Shown here: positions 1-5,602 of the stretch, piece by piece
Numbering within the stretch: position 1 is the first letter of the stretch
Layout: every line of letters begins with the position of its first letter
Assembly: GCA_029861655.1 (NCBI GenBank)
Contig: JAOTZA010000216.1
Location: 1 to 5,602 of the forward strand
Source of the DNA: Acidobacteriota bacterium
Lineage (GTDB): Bacteria; Acidobacteriota; Thermoanaerobaculia; Multivoradales; JAHEKO01
Direction of reading: 5' to 3'
Length of the DNA: 5,602 nt
Translations under genes and position numbers: made by a program
The notes under the pieces: generated by a model
Seen by the model: only the letters and a program-made list of their open reading frames with translations
Database searches by the model: none
Told to the model about the DNA's origin: nothing

Positions 1-2
1 TT

Positions 3-881
3 AGCTGGGGCGAGGTGGAGGGCGCGAGGTGGTACGACTTGGTGGTTTATCGCCTGGAGGATGAGGAGCAGACAGAACCGGTCCTCCGCGAACGAATAAC
101 AGGTAGCGCCCTGAGTTGGACTCCGTCGCTTGACCGTTGCTTGGAGGCCGGCGGAAAGTACGCCTGGTCGGCGCGAGCGGTCAGTAGCTGGAAGGCATCG
201 GACTGGTCAGCCCCCAGCTTGTTCCAGGTGGCGTCTGGACCGAGCGCTGCGGAGTTCGAGGAGGCACTGGCAGTGGTGCGGAAGTACCTGTCGGGTCAGG
301 ACGATCGCACCGCCGAGAGTGCGGGAGGCTGGGAGTCTTCTTCCGAAACGATCACCGCTCCGGTCACGGCATTGTCGGCCCCCGCTACCACTCGGCTGAA
401 TGTCGACGGCAATGTACATGCGGAGTCGTTTACCGGGGACGGTTCACACCTGAGTGGAGTCGCGACCGCGGTGTACGATGGCGGCAATTCGAGCATTGCA
501 CTCTCCTCCACACCAGGGGCCGTTGCATCGGTGACCGTCGATCAAGGGACGAGCGGGCGGGTCATTCTCGTCTCGAGTGCAAATGTCTGGGGCAACTTGA
601 GCCAGGGTGACGCCGAGTGCTCGATCACGACCTCGAGCTCCACCATCGATAGCAACTACAGGCAAAGGGCACAGACCTTCACCGATGCTCACGCGACGAT
701 TGCCGGAACACGCGGCTACAAAATCAACAAGGGCTTGTTTTTCCCTCCCCCCGATACCCAGGTCTACCACCTTGTGTGTAGGGAGGGTTTAGGAGATACG
801 TGGATACTAGACGCGAACCTTTCCGCGATCTTCGTACCGGACCCGGCTGTGTTCGAGAAGCCGCCGTTCCCTCTCGACTAG
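3..881 (+). CDS. Partial fibronectin-III-like, probably exported protein (5' end outside window)
   Basis: The frame is open from the left edge, and the first visible residues (SWGEVEGARWYDLVVY) are the middle of a fibronectin-III-like domain, so the true start lies upstream. A GTG at 15 is probably internal. The numbering here counts that GTG as residue 1. The Fn3-like part ends near residue 72 and shows the usual W, Y and G-x-Y-x-W-x-x-R-A pattern (GGKYAWSARA at 46-55). A Ser/Thr/Ala-rich linker of about 50 residues follows. Next comes a short motif at 129-149 (NVDGNVHAESFTGDGSHLSG), resembling the G-x-G-S-x-L-x-G/N repeats of phage tail-fibre and bacterial surface proteins. The last 120 residues look beta-rich and carry two cysteines (C202, C255) that could form a disulfide outside the cytoplasm. 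No enzyme motif is visible. A surface or secreted binding or structural role is inferred from the domains only; the exact family is not recognised. Confidence 0.8.
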   Translation, partial: SWGEVEGARWYDLVVYRLEDEEQTEPVLRERITGSALSWTPSLDRCLEAGGKYAWSARAVSSWKASDWSAPSLFQVASGPSAAEFEEALAVVRKYLSGQDDRTAESAGGWESSSETITAPVTALSAPATTRLNVDGNVHAESFTGDGSHLSGVATAVYDGGNSSIALSSTPGAVASVTVDQGTSGRVILVSSANVWGNLSQGDAECSITTSSSTIDSNYRQRAQTFTDAHATIAGTRGYKINKGLFFPPPDTQVYHLVCREGLGDTWILDANLSAIFVPDPAVFEKPPFPLD

Positions 882-1072
882 CCGGGGGATCAGCCAGCGA
901 GGGGTCTTGAGTACCAACGTCGGCGGGAGGGTCCGGGCAACAGCTTCATAGGCGTGGTGTTGGCGTTGTATTGGTCGCCTCCGACCGCTTCCCCCCACGC
1001 TTCCCCCATCTGCCTTGCCACAAACTCAGCAGTGAACCTGTCACGCAAACTGTTGCGTTTAAGTAGTTTAAG
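882..1072. other. Intergenic region with small inverted and direct repeats
   Basis: This stretch separates the Fn3-like gene from the 3' end of the convergent tRNA gene. No supported gene is visible. It holds two small perfect inverted repeats: GGTCG-CCTC-CGACC at 973-986 and ACGCAA-ACTG-TTGCGT at 1043-1058. Neither is followed by a T-run on either strand, so neither is a convincing intrinsic terminator. The second lies 15 bases beyond the tRNA CCA end and could help end or process that transcript. A 9-base near-repeat (TTTAAGTAG / TTTAAGTGG, 1058-1066 and 1067-1075) touches the tRNA 3' end. Confidence 0.5.
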
Positions 1073-1148
1073 TGGCGCGCCGTGAGGGACTCGAACCCCC
1101 AACCGTCAGATCCGAAGTCTGGTGCTCTATCCATTGAGCTAACGGCGC
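1073..1148 (-). tRNA. tRNA-Arg, anticodon TCG, CCA encoded
   Basis: The minus strand folds into a full cloverleaf of 76 bases including CCA. The acceptor stem GCGCCGT (1148-1142) pairs perfectly with ACGGCGC (1083-1077), followed by discriminator G (1076) and a genomically encoded CCA (1075-1073). The D arm is GCTC-AATGGATA-GAGC. The anticodon loop is CTTCGGA (1117-1111), giving anticodon TCG at 1115-1113, which reads CGA and probably other CGN arginine codons. The T arm is GGGGG-TTCGAGT-CCCTC, with one G-T pair. One flaw is visible: the outermost anticodon-stem pair is C27-A43 (1122 and 1106), a mismatch. The other four pairs are normal, so the gene is probably functional. Confidence 0.97.
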
Positions 1149-1162
1149 CTAGCCTTCGCCTC

Positions 1163-1191
1163 ACTATGCCGAGGTAAGGGTCAGGGGTCAA
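1163..1191 (-). promoter_or_regulatory. Sigma-70-type promoter of the tRNA-Arg gene
   Basis: On the minus strand, TTGACC (1191-1186; five of six match TTGACA) lies exactly 17 bases before CATAGT (1168-1163; four of six match TATAAT). Transcription would start near 1156, leaving a leader of about eight bases before the mature tRNA 5' end at 1148. The bases after the -10 box (GAGGCGAAGG) are GC-rich, as is usual for stable-RNA promoters under stringent control. The -35 box nearly abuts the divergent methyltransferase start at 1196, so the two genes may share a narrow control region. Confidence 0.6.
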
Positions 1192-1195
1192 CTGT

Positions 1196-1858
1196 ATGAT
1201 CGCGCCCTCGAGCATGCCGTCATCCCCCACCCACCCTCCCAGTCTGTACCGATCGCTCGCCCTCTTCGCGTGGTGGACGCTCGGCGCCTGTAGCCTGCGC
1301 GCCGCCGACCCGGCCGAGGCCGCACGCCTCGTCGAGATCCTGGCGCTCGGCCCGGGCCAGACCGTGGCCGACGTGGGTGCCGGTGAGGGGGACTTCGTCC
1401 CCGCTTTGGCCGAGGCGGTAGGAGAGAGTGGGCGTGTCATCGCAACCGAGGTCGAGCAGGACCTGGTTGACGAGATTCGTGATCTGGCCGCTACAAAAGG
1501 TCTTCCTCAGGTAAGTGTCCACCTCGGAGATCAAGAAGGCAGCGGGCTCCCACCGGGTTGTTGCGATGCGATCCTTTTGCGGCTGGTGTATCACCACTTC
1601 ACCCAGCCGGCGGTGATGCGAGAGGACCTCGAGCGCGCCTTGACCCCGGGTGGGTTGATCGCCATCGTCGACATCACTCCCCAGGAAGACTGGCGTGAGC
1701 TGCCGGGTGTCCCGGACCGCGGCGGCCACGGTGTCCCGACGGATGATCTCGTGGACGAGATGATCGGCTCGGGGTTCGAATGGGTCGAGAGTATTCCGAA
1801 CTGGAACGGAGACGCCGATCGCTTCGCACTATTGTTCCGCCGCTCCAAGAACTCCTGA
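1196..1858 (+). CDS. Class I SAM-dependent methyltransferase with N-terminal export signal
   Basis: This 220-residue protein has a compact Rossmann-type methyltransferase fold. Motif I is VADVGAGEGDF (57-67), the SAM-binding glycine loop. The acidic end of strand 2 is E85 in VIATEVE. The motif IV region is CCDAILLRLVYHHF (122-135), and the later strand LTPGGLIAIVD (149-159) is typical of small-molecule-type methyltransferases. The substrate cannot be read from the sequence. The N-terminus looks like a signal peptide: hydrophobic SLALFAWWTLGA (20-31), then C32 in LGAC, a weak lipobox, with LRA-AD (34-38) as an alternative signal-peptidase-I site. The protein is therefore probably exported or lipid-anchored. 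ATG 1196 is preferred because AGGGG lies at 1183-1187, eight bases upstream; ATG 1214 has no ribosome-binding site and would still keep the signal. The tRNA gene is divergent, and no co-transcribed partner is evident. Confidence 0.86.
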   Translation: MIAPSSMPSSPTHPPSLYRSLALFAWWTLGACSLRAADPAEAARLVEILALGPGQTVADVGAGEGDFVPALAEAVGESGRVIATEVEQDLVDEIRDLAATKGLPQVSVHLGDQEGSGLPPGCCDAILLRLVYHHFTQPAVMREDLERALTPGGLIAIVDITPQEDWRELPGVPDRGGHGVPTDDLVDEMIGSGFEWVESIPNWNGDADRFALLFRRSKNS

Positions 1859-1859
1859 G

Positions 1860-1910
1860 GGCCTTCATTTTGACCTTCGTGGCAGCTCGTTTAGTCTAGG
1901 GGGCCAATGA
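1860..1910 (+). promoter_or_regulatory. Two-block regulatory element, copy 1 (promoter/start module)
   Basis: Block 1, GGCCTTCATTTTG (1860-1872), and block 2, GCTCGTTTAGTCT (1885-1897), are identical to the blocks at 4596-4608 and 4621-4633. Both copies have a 12-base spacer in which only about half the positions agree. Nine bases after block 2, including AGGGGG, there is an ATG at 1907. A possible sigma-70 reading is TTGACC (1870-1875), a 16-base gap and TAGTCT (1892-1897). In that case transcription would begin only two or three bases before the ATG, giving a nearly leaderless message. Alternatives are a promoter for another sigma factor or an operator. It probably drives the short ORF at 1907 and/or the glycosyltransferase gene at 2013. 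Confidence 0.55.
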
Positions 1911-1978
1911 TCGTGACCCTCCCTGACCGACTCGAAGACTCGCTGCACGGCCGCGCCGCCACCATCATCGTTCCCTGA
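1907..1978 (+). CDS. Possible 23-codon leader peptide (speculative)
   Basis: ATG 1907 lies at exactly the same distance from the two-block element as the start of the PilZ gene lies from its copy, with AGGGGG at 1898-1903 just before it. It opens a 23-codon frame (MIVTLPDRLEDSLHGRAATI, then IVP) ending at TGA 1976-1978, 34 bases before the glycosyltransferase start. It could be a small leader ORF, the remains of a gene, or chance. There is no homology to call on, and the peptide has no recognisable motif. The only support is the conserved register of the ATG. Confidence 0.2.
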   Translation: MIVTLPDRLEDSLHGRAATIIVP

Positions 1979-2012
1979 AGTCCAGGCCGCGGAAGCGTAT
2001 GCTCGGTGGCGG

Positions 2013-4508
2013 ATGAGACGGCAAACGGTCTTGGCGACCGTCCTGGGCAGCGCCGGCACGGTCGTCGGCCTCACCGGCCTGCTTCTGTGGGCGGACCGAC
2101 CCGGGCTGAGCGTCGAGTATTTCGCCAACACGTCAAGTTGGTCAGGTCGCCCGGTGTACCAGACCGTCGGCGAGCCTCGGCTCGACGGACCCGAGGGCGC
2201 GGCGCACGTTCTGGTGTCGACCGAAGTCTTCAGTGTCCGCTGGCGCGGCTGGGTCTATATCCCCGATGATCGGAGATCTCGTTTCTTTCTCGAGGCCGAC
2301 GGCGCCGCGTATCTAAGGCTCGACGGCGAGACGTTGATCGAGCTCGAAGAGGGCTCGGAGAAGAAGTGGGGCCAAACTCAATTGCGCCACCAGCGGGTGG
2401 GTATGGTACCTATCGAGATCGGGACCTCGCGAACCGCAGGGAAAGGCCGGCTCGCGCTGAGGTGGAAAGACAGGGGCGAGGGAAGAGAGAACGTACCCGC
2501 CGTGGCGTTCTACGCCGGTCGTCCGCTGGGGCCGCGGCTCTGGTTGCGCGAGACCCTAGGCGGCGTCGGGCCGCCTTACCAAAGGCTGCTCGGCGCCGTG
2601 CTCGTGGTCATCGCCGTGCTCATGCTGCGCGCGGGACTCAGACGATCGAAAGTCTGGCTGCGAGGACGGGAGGGGCTTCGGCGGCGGAGCGAGACACTTC
2701 GCGCGAGATTCGTCGGGAGATTTGCCGGCCCGGTACGTGGCGGTCTGCTTGCCGGTCTCCTTGTCGGTGCCCTCTTTGTGCTCGCCTGGGCCTTGACGAC
2801 GCCCTTTGTCGCGAGCAATCTGGACGGTGACGACATCCGCTACCTCGATGCCGCGTTCTTCTCAAAGAAGCTGGGCTGGATCCTCAATCGCTATGTTCAC
2901 ATCTATCTGGTCAAGCTGTCGATGTGGCTGCGCGGTGGCGATCCGTTTCTGGCCTCGCGGGTCTACTGGCCGGCGATGTTCGCCGGCACGGTGGCGGCGC
3001 TGGCGGTGTCGGTTCGATCGCTGGGACCACGCTGGCAGCTTCGTACCCTGGCCGTCGCGGTGTTCCTGTTGTTGAGCCAGCCGGAACTGATCGGCAACAT
3101 CGGCGCGGTCTTCGCCGACTTCTCGGCCATGTTGTTCATCACCATCGGTGTGGCGGTCTATCTCCACGCCCTCTCGCGCTCGCCGCCCTCCAGCTTCCGC
3201 TGGCACGCACTGGCGATCGGCGTGCTCACCTTCGCGGCGTTCAAATCGAAGGAGACCGGCATCATCCTCCTCTGGCTGCCGTTATTGTTTCTGTGGACGG
3301 ACGGACGGCTCAACTTCAGGCGATTTGCCCACCGGCTAGGCTATTGGCTTTTTGGGGTGCTGGTGGCGCAGACGGCGCTGATGGTTCTCGACGCCTGGAT
3401 CCTCGGCGATTTTCTTTTCAGCTTGCGACCCGAGAACTTCGCGGCGCTGCGAGAGATGAATCTTGCCGCCGAACCCCAGTCGCAGCGCAACGCCGTGGGC
3501 TGGATGAACATCCTATGGGAGGCAAAACCGCGGGTTTATCCTCTGCACTATTCCCTCCGCCATCTCGGCATTCTGGTGGTCCTTGGCGCGGTCGCCGCCG
3601 GATGGCGCCGCAAGCGGGTCGAACTGAGGCTGCTCCACCTGATGCCGCTCGTCTATGTCCTGCTGATGGTCGTCCTCCACATCCGCGGAACCTACATCCT
3701 GACCAGTCGTTACCTCTTCCCTATCCTGCCCATCTCCTGCGTTCTCGGGGCCGCCTTCTTCCTCTACAGTGGTCTCGAGGAGCTTTCGTGGTCCGAGCTT
3801 CTCGCGCCGCGTTTCTGGGTCCCCGTTGCCCTGGCCGCGGCGGTGCTCTCTGTCGTCGTTCTGCCCTGGCGGATCGGCAGGCTGGCACCGGAGGAGTTCC
3901 TTCCGACCTCGCTTCTCGAGCAGCTCGGCTGGACCGGGCACGACTTTTTAGCCAGCACGCTCGGCCCAGCGACCTTGCTTCTCTTCCTGGCGACACTAGC
4001 CTTGTCTTTTCCGCACCGAGGCCCTCGACTGGCCGTCCTGCTCGTCGGTCTGCTGGCGTTCTTCGGCGTCGGCTTGACGCTCACCCGAGTGACGCTCGAG
4101 CTCAATCTGGCCGTCCAGCGCGGGGAGCTGGTTCTCTATCCATGGGAGGTCTTCCGGGACGAGCTCGAGACTGGGCACCTCCAGGAAATCGTCGTTTCGC
4201 CGGAGTTGACGTTCAAAGGACACATGTTCGGCCAGGCGGCGACACGCGACCGCATCGCACGGATGTTTTTTGGCCGCGAGAACTCACGAGTCACCGTTAG
4301 CCACCAGATCCACCCCGGTGTCGAGTTCGCCCTCGGCTCGTCCGCCGATCTCGAGTCATGGAGCCGCCTCCTACCCGAATTGGCAGAGACCGCGATGTTC
4401 GATCCGACGGGTCAGGTGGTCCTGGTGCAGCCGAGTGCCGCCGTAGCCGAACGACGCCGAGGAGAAGTGGATCCAACGGCGCCCTCGCGCTCAGGGGACG
4501 GGAGCTGA
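2013..4508 (+). CDS. PA14-domain GT-C family glycosyltransferase, polytopic membrane protein
   Basis: This 831-residue protein starts with a short basic end and a membrane helix (about 5-26). A PA14-like domain follows (about 31-168): GLSVEYFANTSSWSGRPVY, then FSVRWRGWVYIP (73-84), F-x-x-E-A-D-G-A (92-98) and LRLDG (101-105). PA14 domains often bind carbohydrate. Helix 2 (about 190-207) and a strongly basic, presumably cytoplasmic loop (208-241) precede helix 3 (242-266). The first outer loop of the GT-C core then carries the acidic motif SNLDGDDIRYLD (268-279), where the catalytic Asp/Glu of ArnT/PMT-type enzymes sits. About ten more helices follow, with FKSKETG (410-416) and SRYLFPILP (565-573), both typical of such polyprenyl-phosphate-sugar transferases. 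About 140 soluble residues end the protein. The topology puts both PA14 and the acidic loop outside the cytoplasm. The sugar and acceptor are unknown. ATG 2013 is the only reasonable start, but its ribosome-binding site (GGTGG) is weak. Confidence 0.88.
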   Translation: MRRQTVLATVLGSAGTVVGLTGLLLWADRPGLSVEYFANTSSWSGRPVYQTVGEPRLDGPEGAAHVLVSTEVFSVRWRGWVYIPDDRRSRFFLEADGAAYLRLDGETLIELEEGSEKKWGQTQLRHQRVGMVPIEIGTSRTAGKGRLALRWKDRGEGRENVPAVAFYAGRPLGPRLWLRETLGGVGPPYQRLLGAVLVVIAVLMLRAGLRRSKVWLRGREGLRRRSETLRARFVGRFAGPVRGGLLAGLLVGALFVLAWALTTPFVASNLDGDDIRYLDAAFFSKKLGWILNRYVHIYLVKLSMWLRGGDPFLASRVYWPAMFAGTVAALAVSVRSLGPRWQLRTLAVAVFLLLSQPELIGNIGAVFADFSAMLFITIGVAVYLHALSRSPPSSFRWHALAIGVLTFAAFKSKETGIILLWLPLLFLWTDGRLNFRRFAHRLGYWLFGVLVAQTALMVLDAWILGDFLFSLRPENFAALREMNLAAEPQSQRNAVGWMNILWEAKPRVYPLHYSLRHLGILVVLGAVAAGWRRKRVELRLLHLMPLVYVLLMVVLHIRGTYILTSRYLFPILPISCVLGAAFFLYSGLEELSWSELLAPRFWVPVALAAAVLSVVVLPWRIGRLAPEEFLPTSLLEQLGWTGHDFLASTLGPATLLLFLATLALSFPHRGPRLAVLLVGLLAFFGVGLTLTRVTLELNLAVQRGELVLYPWEVFRDELETGHLQEIVVSPELTFKGHMFGQAATRDRIARMFFGRENSRVTVSHQIHPGVEFALGSSADLESWSRLLPELAETAMFDPTGQVVLVQPSAAVAERRRGEVDPTAPSRSGDGS

Positions 4509-4530
4509 AGATCTATCCGTGGCGTCGAGG

Positions 4531-4545
4531 ACCCGAATCTCGGGT
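4531..4545 (+). other. Short perfect hairpin downstream of the glycosyltransferase gene
   Basis: ACCCGA-ATC-TCGGGT forms a 6-bp stem with a 3-base loop, 23 bases after the TGA of the glycosyltransferase gene. No T-run follows, so it is not a standard intrinsic terminator. It could slow transcription or protect the 3' end of the message, or it could be chance in GC-rich DNA. Confidence 0.25.
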
Positions 4546-4595
4546 GGGTGGCGCCCGACCGCCCAACACCGATCGTGGTATCGCCTTGATGTGAC

Positions 4596-4646
4596 GGCCT
4601 TCATTTTGCCTATCGGGCCCGCTCGTTTAGTCTGGAGGCCCGATGA
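4596..4646 (+). promoter_or_regulatory. Two-block regulatory element, copy 2, upstream of the PilZ gene
   Basis: GGCCTTCATTTTG (4596-4608), a 12-base spacer and GCTCGTTTAGTCT (4621-4633) repeat the element at 1860-1897 without a mismatch in either block. GGAGG (4634-4638) follows four bases before the ATG at 4643. If TAGTCT (4628-4633) is a -10 box, transcription starts at or beside the ATG and the GGAGG is not in the message. If the real promoter lies further upstream, GGAGG is a normal, closely spaced ribosome-binding site. The matching -35 candidate here is TTGCCT (4606-4611), weaker than in copy 1, so a sigma-70 reading is uncertain. Confidence 0.55.
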
Positions 4647-5602
4647 ATGAGCGGCGAATCCACCCGCGCCTCAATCTGCCGCTCGAGAGCCACTACTCTC
4701 TCGACGGCTCAGATCTCGAGCAAGTGGCGACCATGTTGGACCTGAGCGCCGGTGGCGCTGGGCTTCAGCTGCCCCGAGAGCTCCCGATTGGTACGCAGCT
4801 CGATTTCCGGTTTGTTCTTCCCCCGGACGGTGGCCGGTCCGGTATGCCCATCCTGGCTCGGGCCGAAGTGGCGCGGACGGAGAAGCTCGAGACCGAGGAT
4901 GAAGACCTCGGTTTTCTGACCGGTCTGAGGTTCGTCGAACTCGGGGCGGACAGTTTCCAGCGCATCCAACAGTTTGTCTTCGCTCATCTGACCAAGGGAC
5001 AACCCCAGCCCGAGGAGATGCCGCTCGAACGGCGTCGGGTGGAGATTAAGAGCCCCATCTCGATCCGCTTCGATCGTTTTGACGATTTCGAGAATGAGGT
5101 CTCCGGGGACCTTTCGCTCAGCGGAATGTTCATCCGTAGCGATCACCCGAAGCCGCCCGGCACTATCTTCACTTTCGAGTACCAGCTCGACGACTTCCCA
5201 CTGGTCTCGGGTCGCGCCGAAGTGGTCTGGACCCGTATCCGAAGCCAGGGACCCGGGATGGTGCCGGGTATGGGTGTGCGGTTTCTGGATCTCGACGACT
5301 CGAGCCGCAATGTCATCCGGAGGCTGGTGGAGTCGAAGCTGCAGGAAGGCGAGACCTCGCTTGTCGCCGAGGATAGGAGGGTCGCCGGTAGGTCCAAACC
5401 ACATCGTATTTCGCGCCCTCTCAAGCGACCCGAGCCCCCGGAAGAAGAGACCGAGACCGAAATCGACAAGTTGCGTCGGGAACTGGCGCGCCGTACCAAA
5501 GAGTTCTCCGACCAGGAAGAGCGGCTCAAGCAACAGATCATGGACCTGACCAACCGCGAGGTCGAGCATCAGGATCGACTGCGGACCAGCGAGCACTCGC
5601 TC
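4643..5602 (+). CDS. Tandem PilZ-domain protein with C-terminal coiled coil (3' end outside window)
   Basis: A single frame stays open from ATG 4643 to the right edge (320 codons, no stop), so the gene is truncated by the window. The first PilZ domain (about 4-115) has both c-di-GMP-binding signatures: R5-x-x-x-R9 (RIHPR) and D33-x-S35-x-x-G38 (DLSAGG). The second (about 129-230) resembles the PilZ-like TIGR02266 family first noted in Myxococcus. It keeps D156-L-S158-L-S-G161 and has GMFIRSDHPKPPGT (161-174), GRAEVVW (190-196) and GMGVRFLDLDD (209-219), but in place of RxxxR it has RRRVEIK (130-136). A Pro/Lys/Arg-rich linker (about 245-267) leads into a charged heptad-like region (about 268-320) that looks like the start of a coiled coil. 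No membrane helix or signal peptide is visible, so it is probably a cytoplasmic c-di-GMP effector. Its target and the rest of its C-terminus are unknown. It is preceded by copy 2 of the two-block element. Confidence 0.9.
   Translation, partial: MNERRIHPRLNLPLESHYSLDGSDLEQVATMLDLSAGGAGLQLPRELPIGTQLDFRFVLPPDGGRSGMPILARAEVARTEKLETEDEDLGFLTGLRFVELGADSFQRIQQFVFAHLTKGQPQPEEMPLERRRVEIKSPISIRFDRFDDFENEVSGDLSLSGMFIRSDHPKPPGTIFTFEYQLDDFPLVSGRAEVVWTRIRSQGPGMVPGMGVRFLDLDDSSRNVIRRLVESKLQEGETSLVAEDRRVAGRSKPHRISRPLKRPEPPEEETETEIDKLRRELARRTKEFSDQEERLKQQIMDLTNREVEHQDRLRTSEHSL

Noticed and set aside
1043..1058. An intrinsic terminator for the tRNA or the Fn3-like gene
   Set aside because: The hairpin is perfect but short, with no T-run on the minus strand and only three Ts on the plus strand, too few for a confident terminator.
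890..1102. A minus-strand 70-codon frame that begins inside the tRNA gene
   Set aside because: Its first codons are tRNA sequence. The remaining part reads somewhat protein-like but has no own start, ribosome-binding site or recognisable family; a gene remnant cannot be shown.
946..1440. A 164-codon minus-strand frame spanning the tRNA and the methyltransferase start
   Set aside because: It crosses a tRNA gene and lies antisense to the methyltransferase signal peptide and motif I, with no motif of its own.
2924..4300. A 458-codon plus-strand frame inside the glycosyltransferase gene
   Set aside because: It is a shifted frame, rich in Arg, Gly, Pro and Ala, with no domain motifs. The 831-residue frame has membrane helices and GT-C motifs across the same bases.
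1860..4646. Terminal repeats of an insertion sequence or transposon
   Set aside because: The two copies are direct, not inverted, no transposase lies between them, and the conserved start-codon register fits a regulatory role better.
4709..5596. A 295-codon open frame on the minus strand
   Set aside because: It lies fully antisense to the tandem PilZ gene, whose recognisable motifs fix the plus strand as coding. Long antisense frames are expected in GC-rich genes with strong third-position bias.

Overview
This is a GC-rich bacterial window. It holds two partial genes at its edges, two complete protein genes and one tRNA gene. The codon use, the PilZ/TIGR02266-type domain and the large PA14 plus GT-C membrane protein suggest an environmental Gram-negative bacterium of the Acidobacteriota, Myxococcota or Planctomycetota kind. 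That placement is an inference, because no marker gene fixes the taxonomy.

Layout. (1) Positions 3-881 (+) are the 3' part of a probably exported protein. It has a fibronectin-III-like repeat, a short motif of the kind seen in tail-fibre and surface proteins, and a beta-rich C-terminal region with two cysteines. (2) Positions 882-1072 are intergenic. (3) Positions 1073-1148 (-) are a complete tRNA-Arg(TCG) with its CCA end encoded and a good sigma-70-type promoter at 1163-1191. (4) Positions 1196-1858 (+), divergent from the tRNA, encode a small class I SAM methyltransferase with an N-terminal export signal. (5) Positions 2013-4508 (+) encode an 831-residue polytopic protein with a PA14 domain after its first membrane helix, followed by a GT-C-type glycosyltransferase core. 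(6) Positions 4643-5602 (+), running off the window, encode a protein with two PilZ-type domains and the start of a coiled coil.

The most notable non-coding signal is a two-block element found twice, at 1860-1910 and 4596-4646. Two 13-base blocks are identical in both copies and are separated by exactly 12 poorly conserved bases. Nine bases after the second block comes a purine-rich stretch and then an ATG in the same register. The second copy sits directly before the PilZ gene. The first copy starts a 23-codon ORF and lies about 100 bases before the glycosyltransferase gene. The geometry looks like a shared promoter or start module, so the glycosyltransferase and the PilZ protein may be co-regulated. 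A link between surface glycosylation and c-di-GMP signalling is plausible from this arrangement but is not shown by it.
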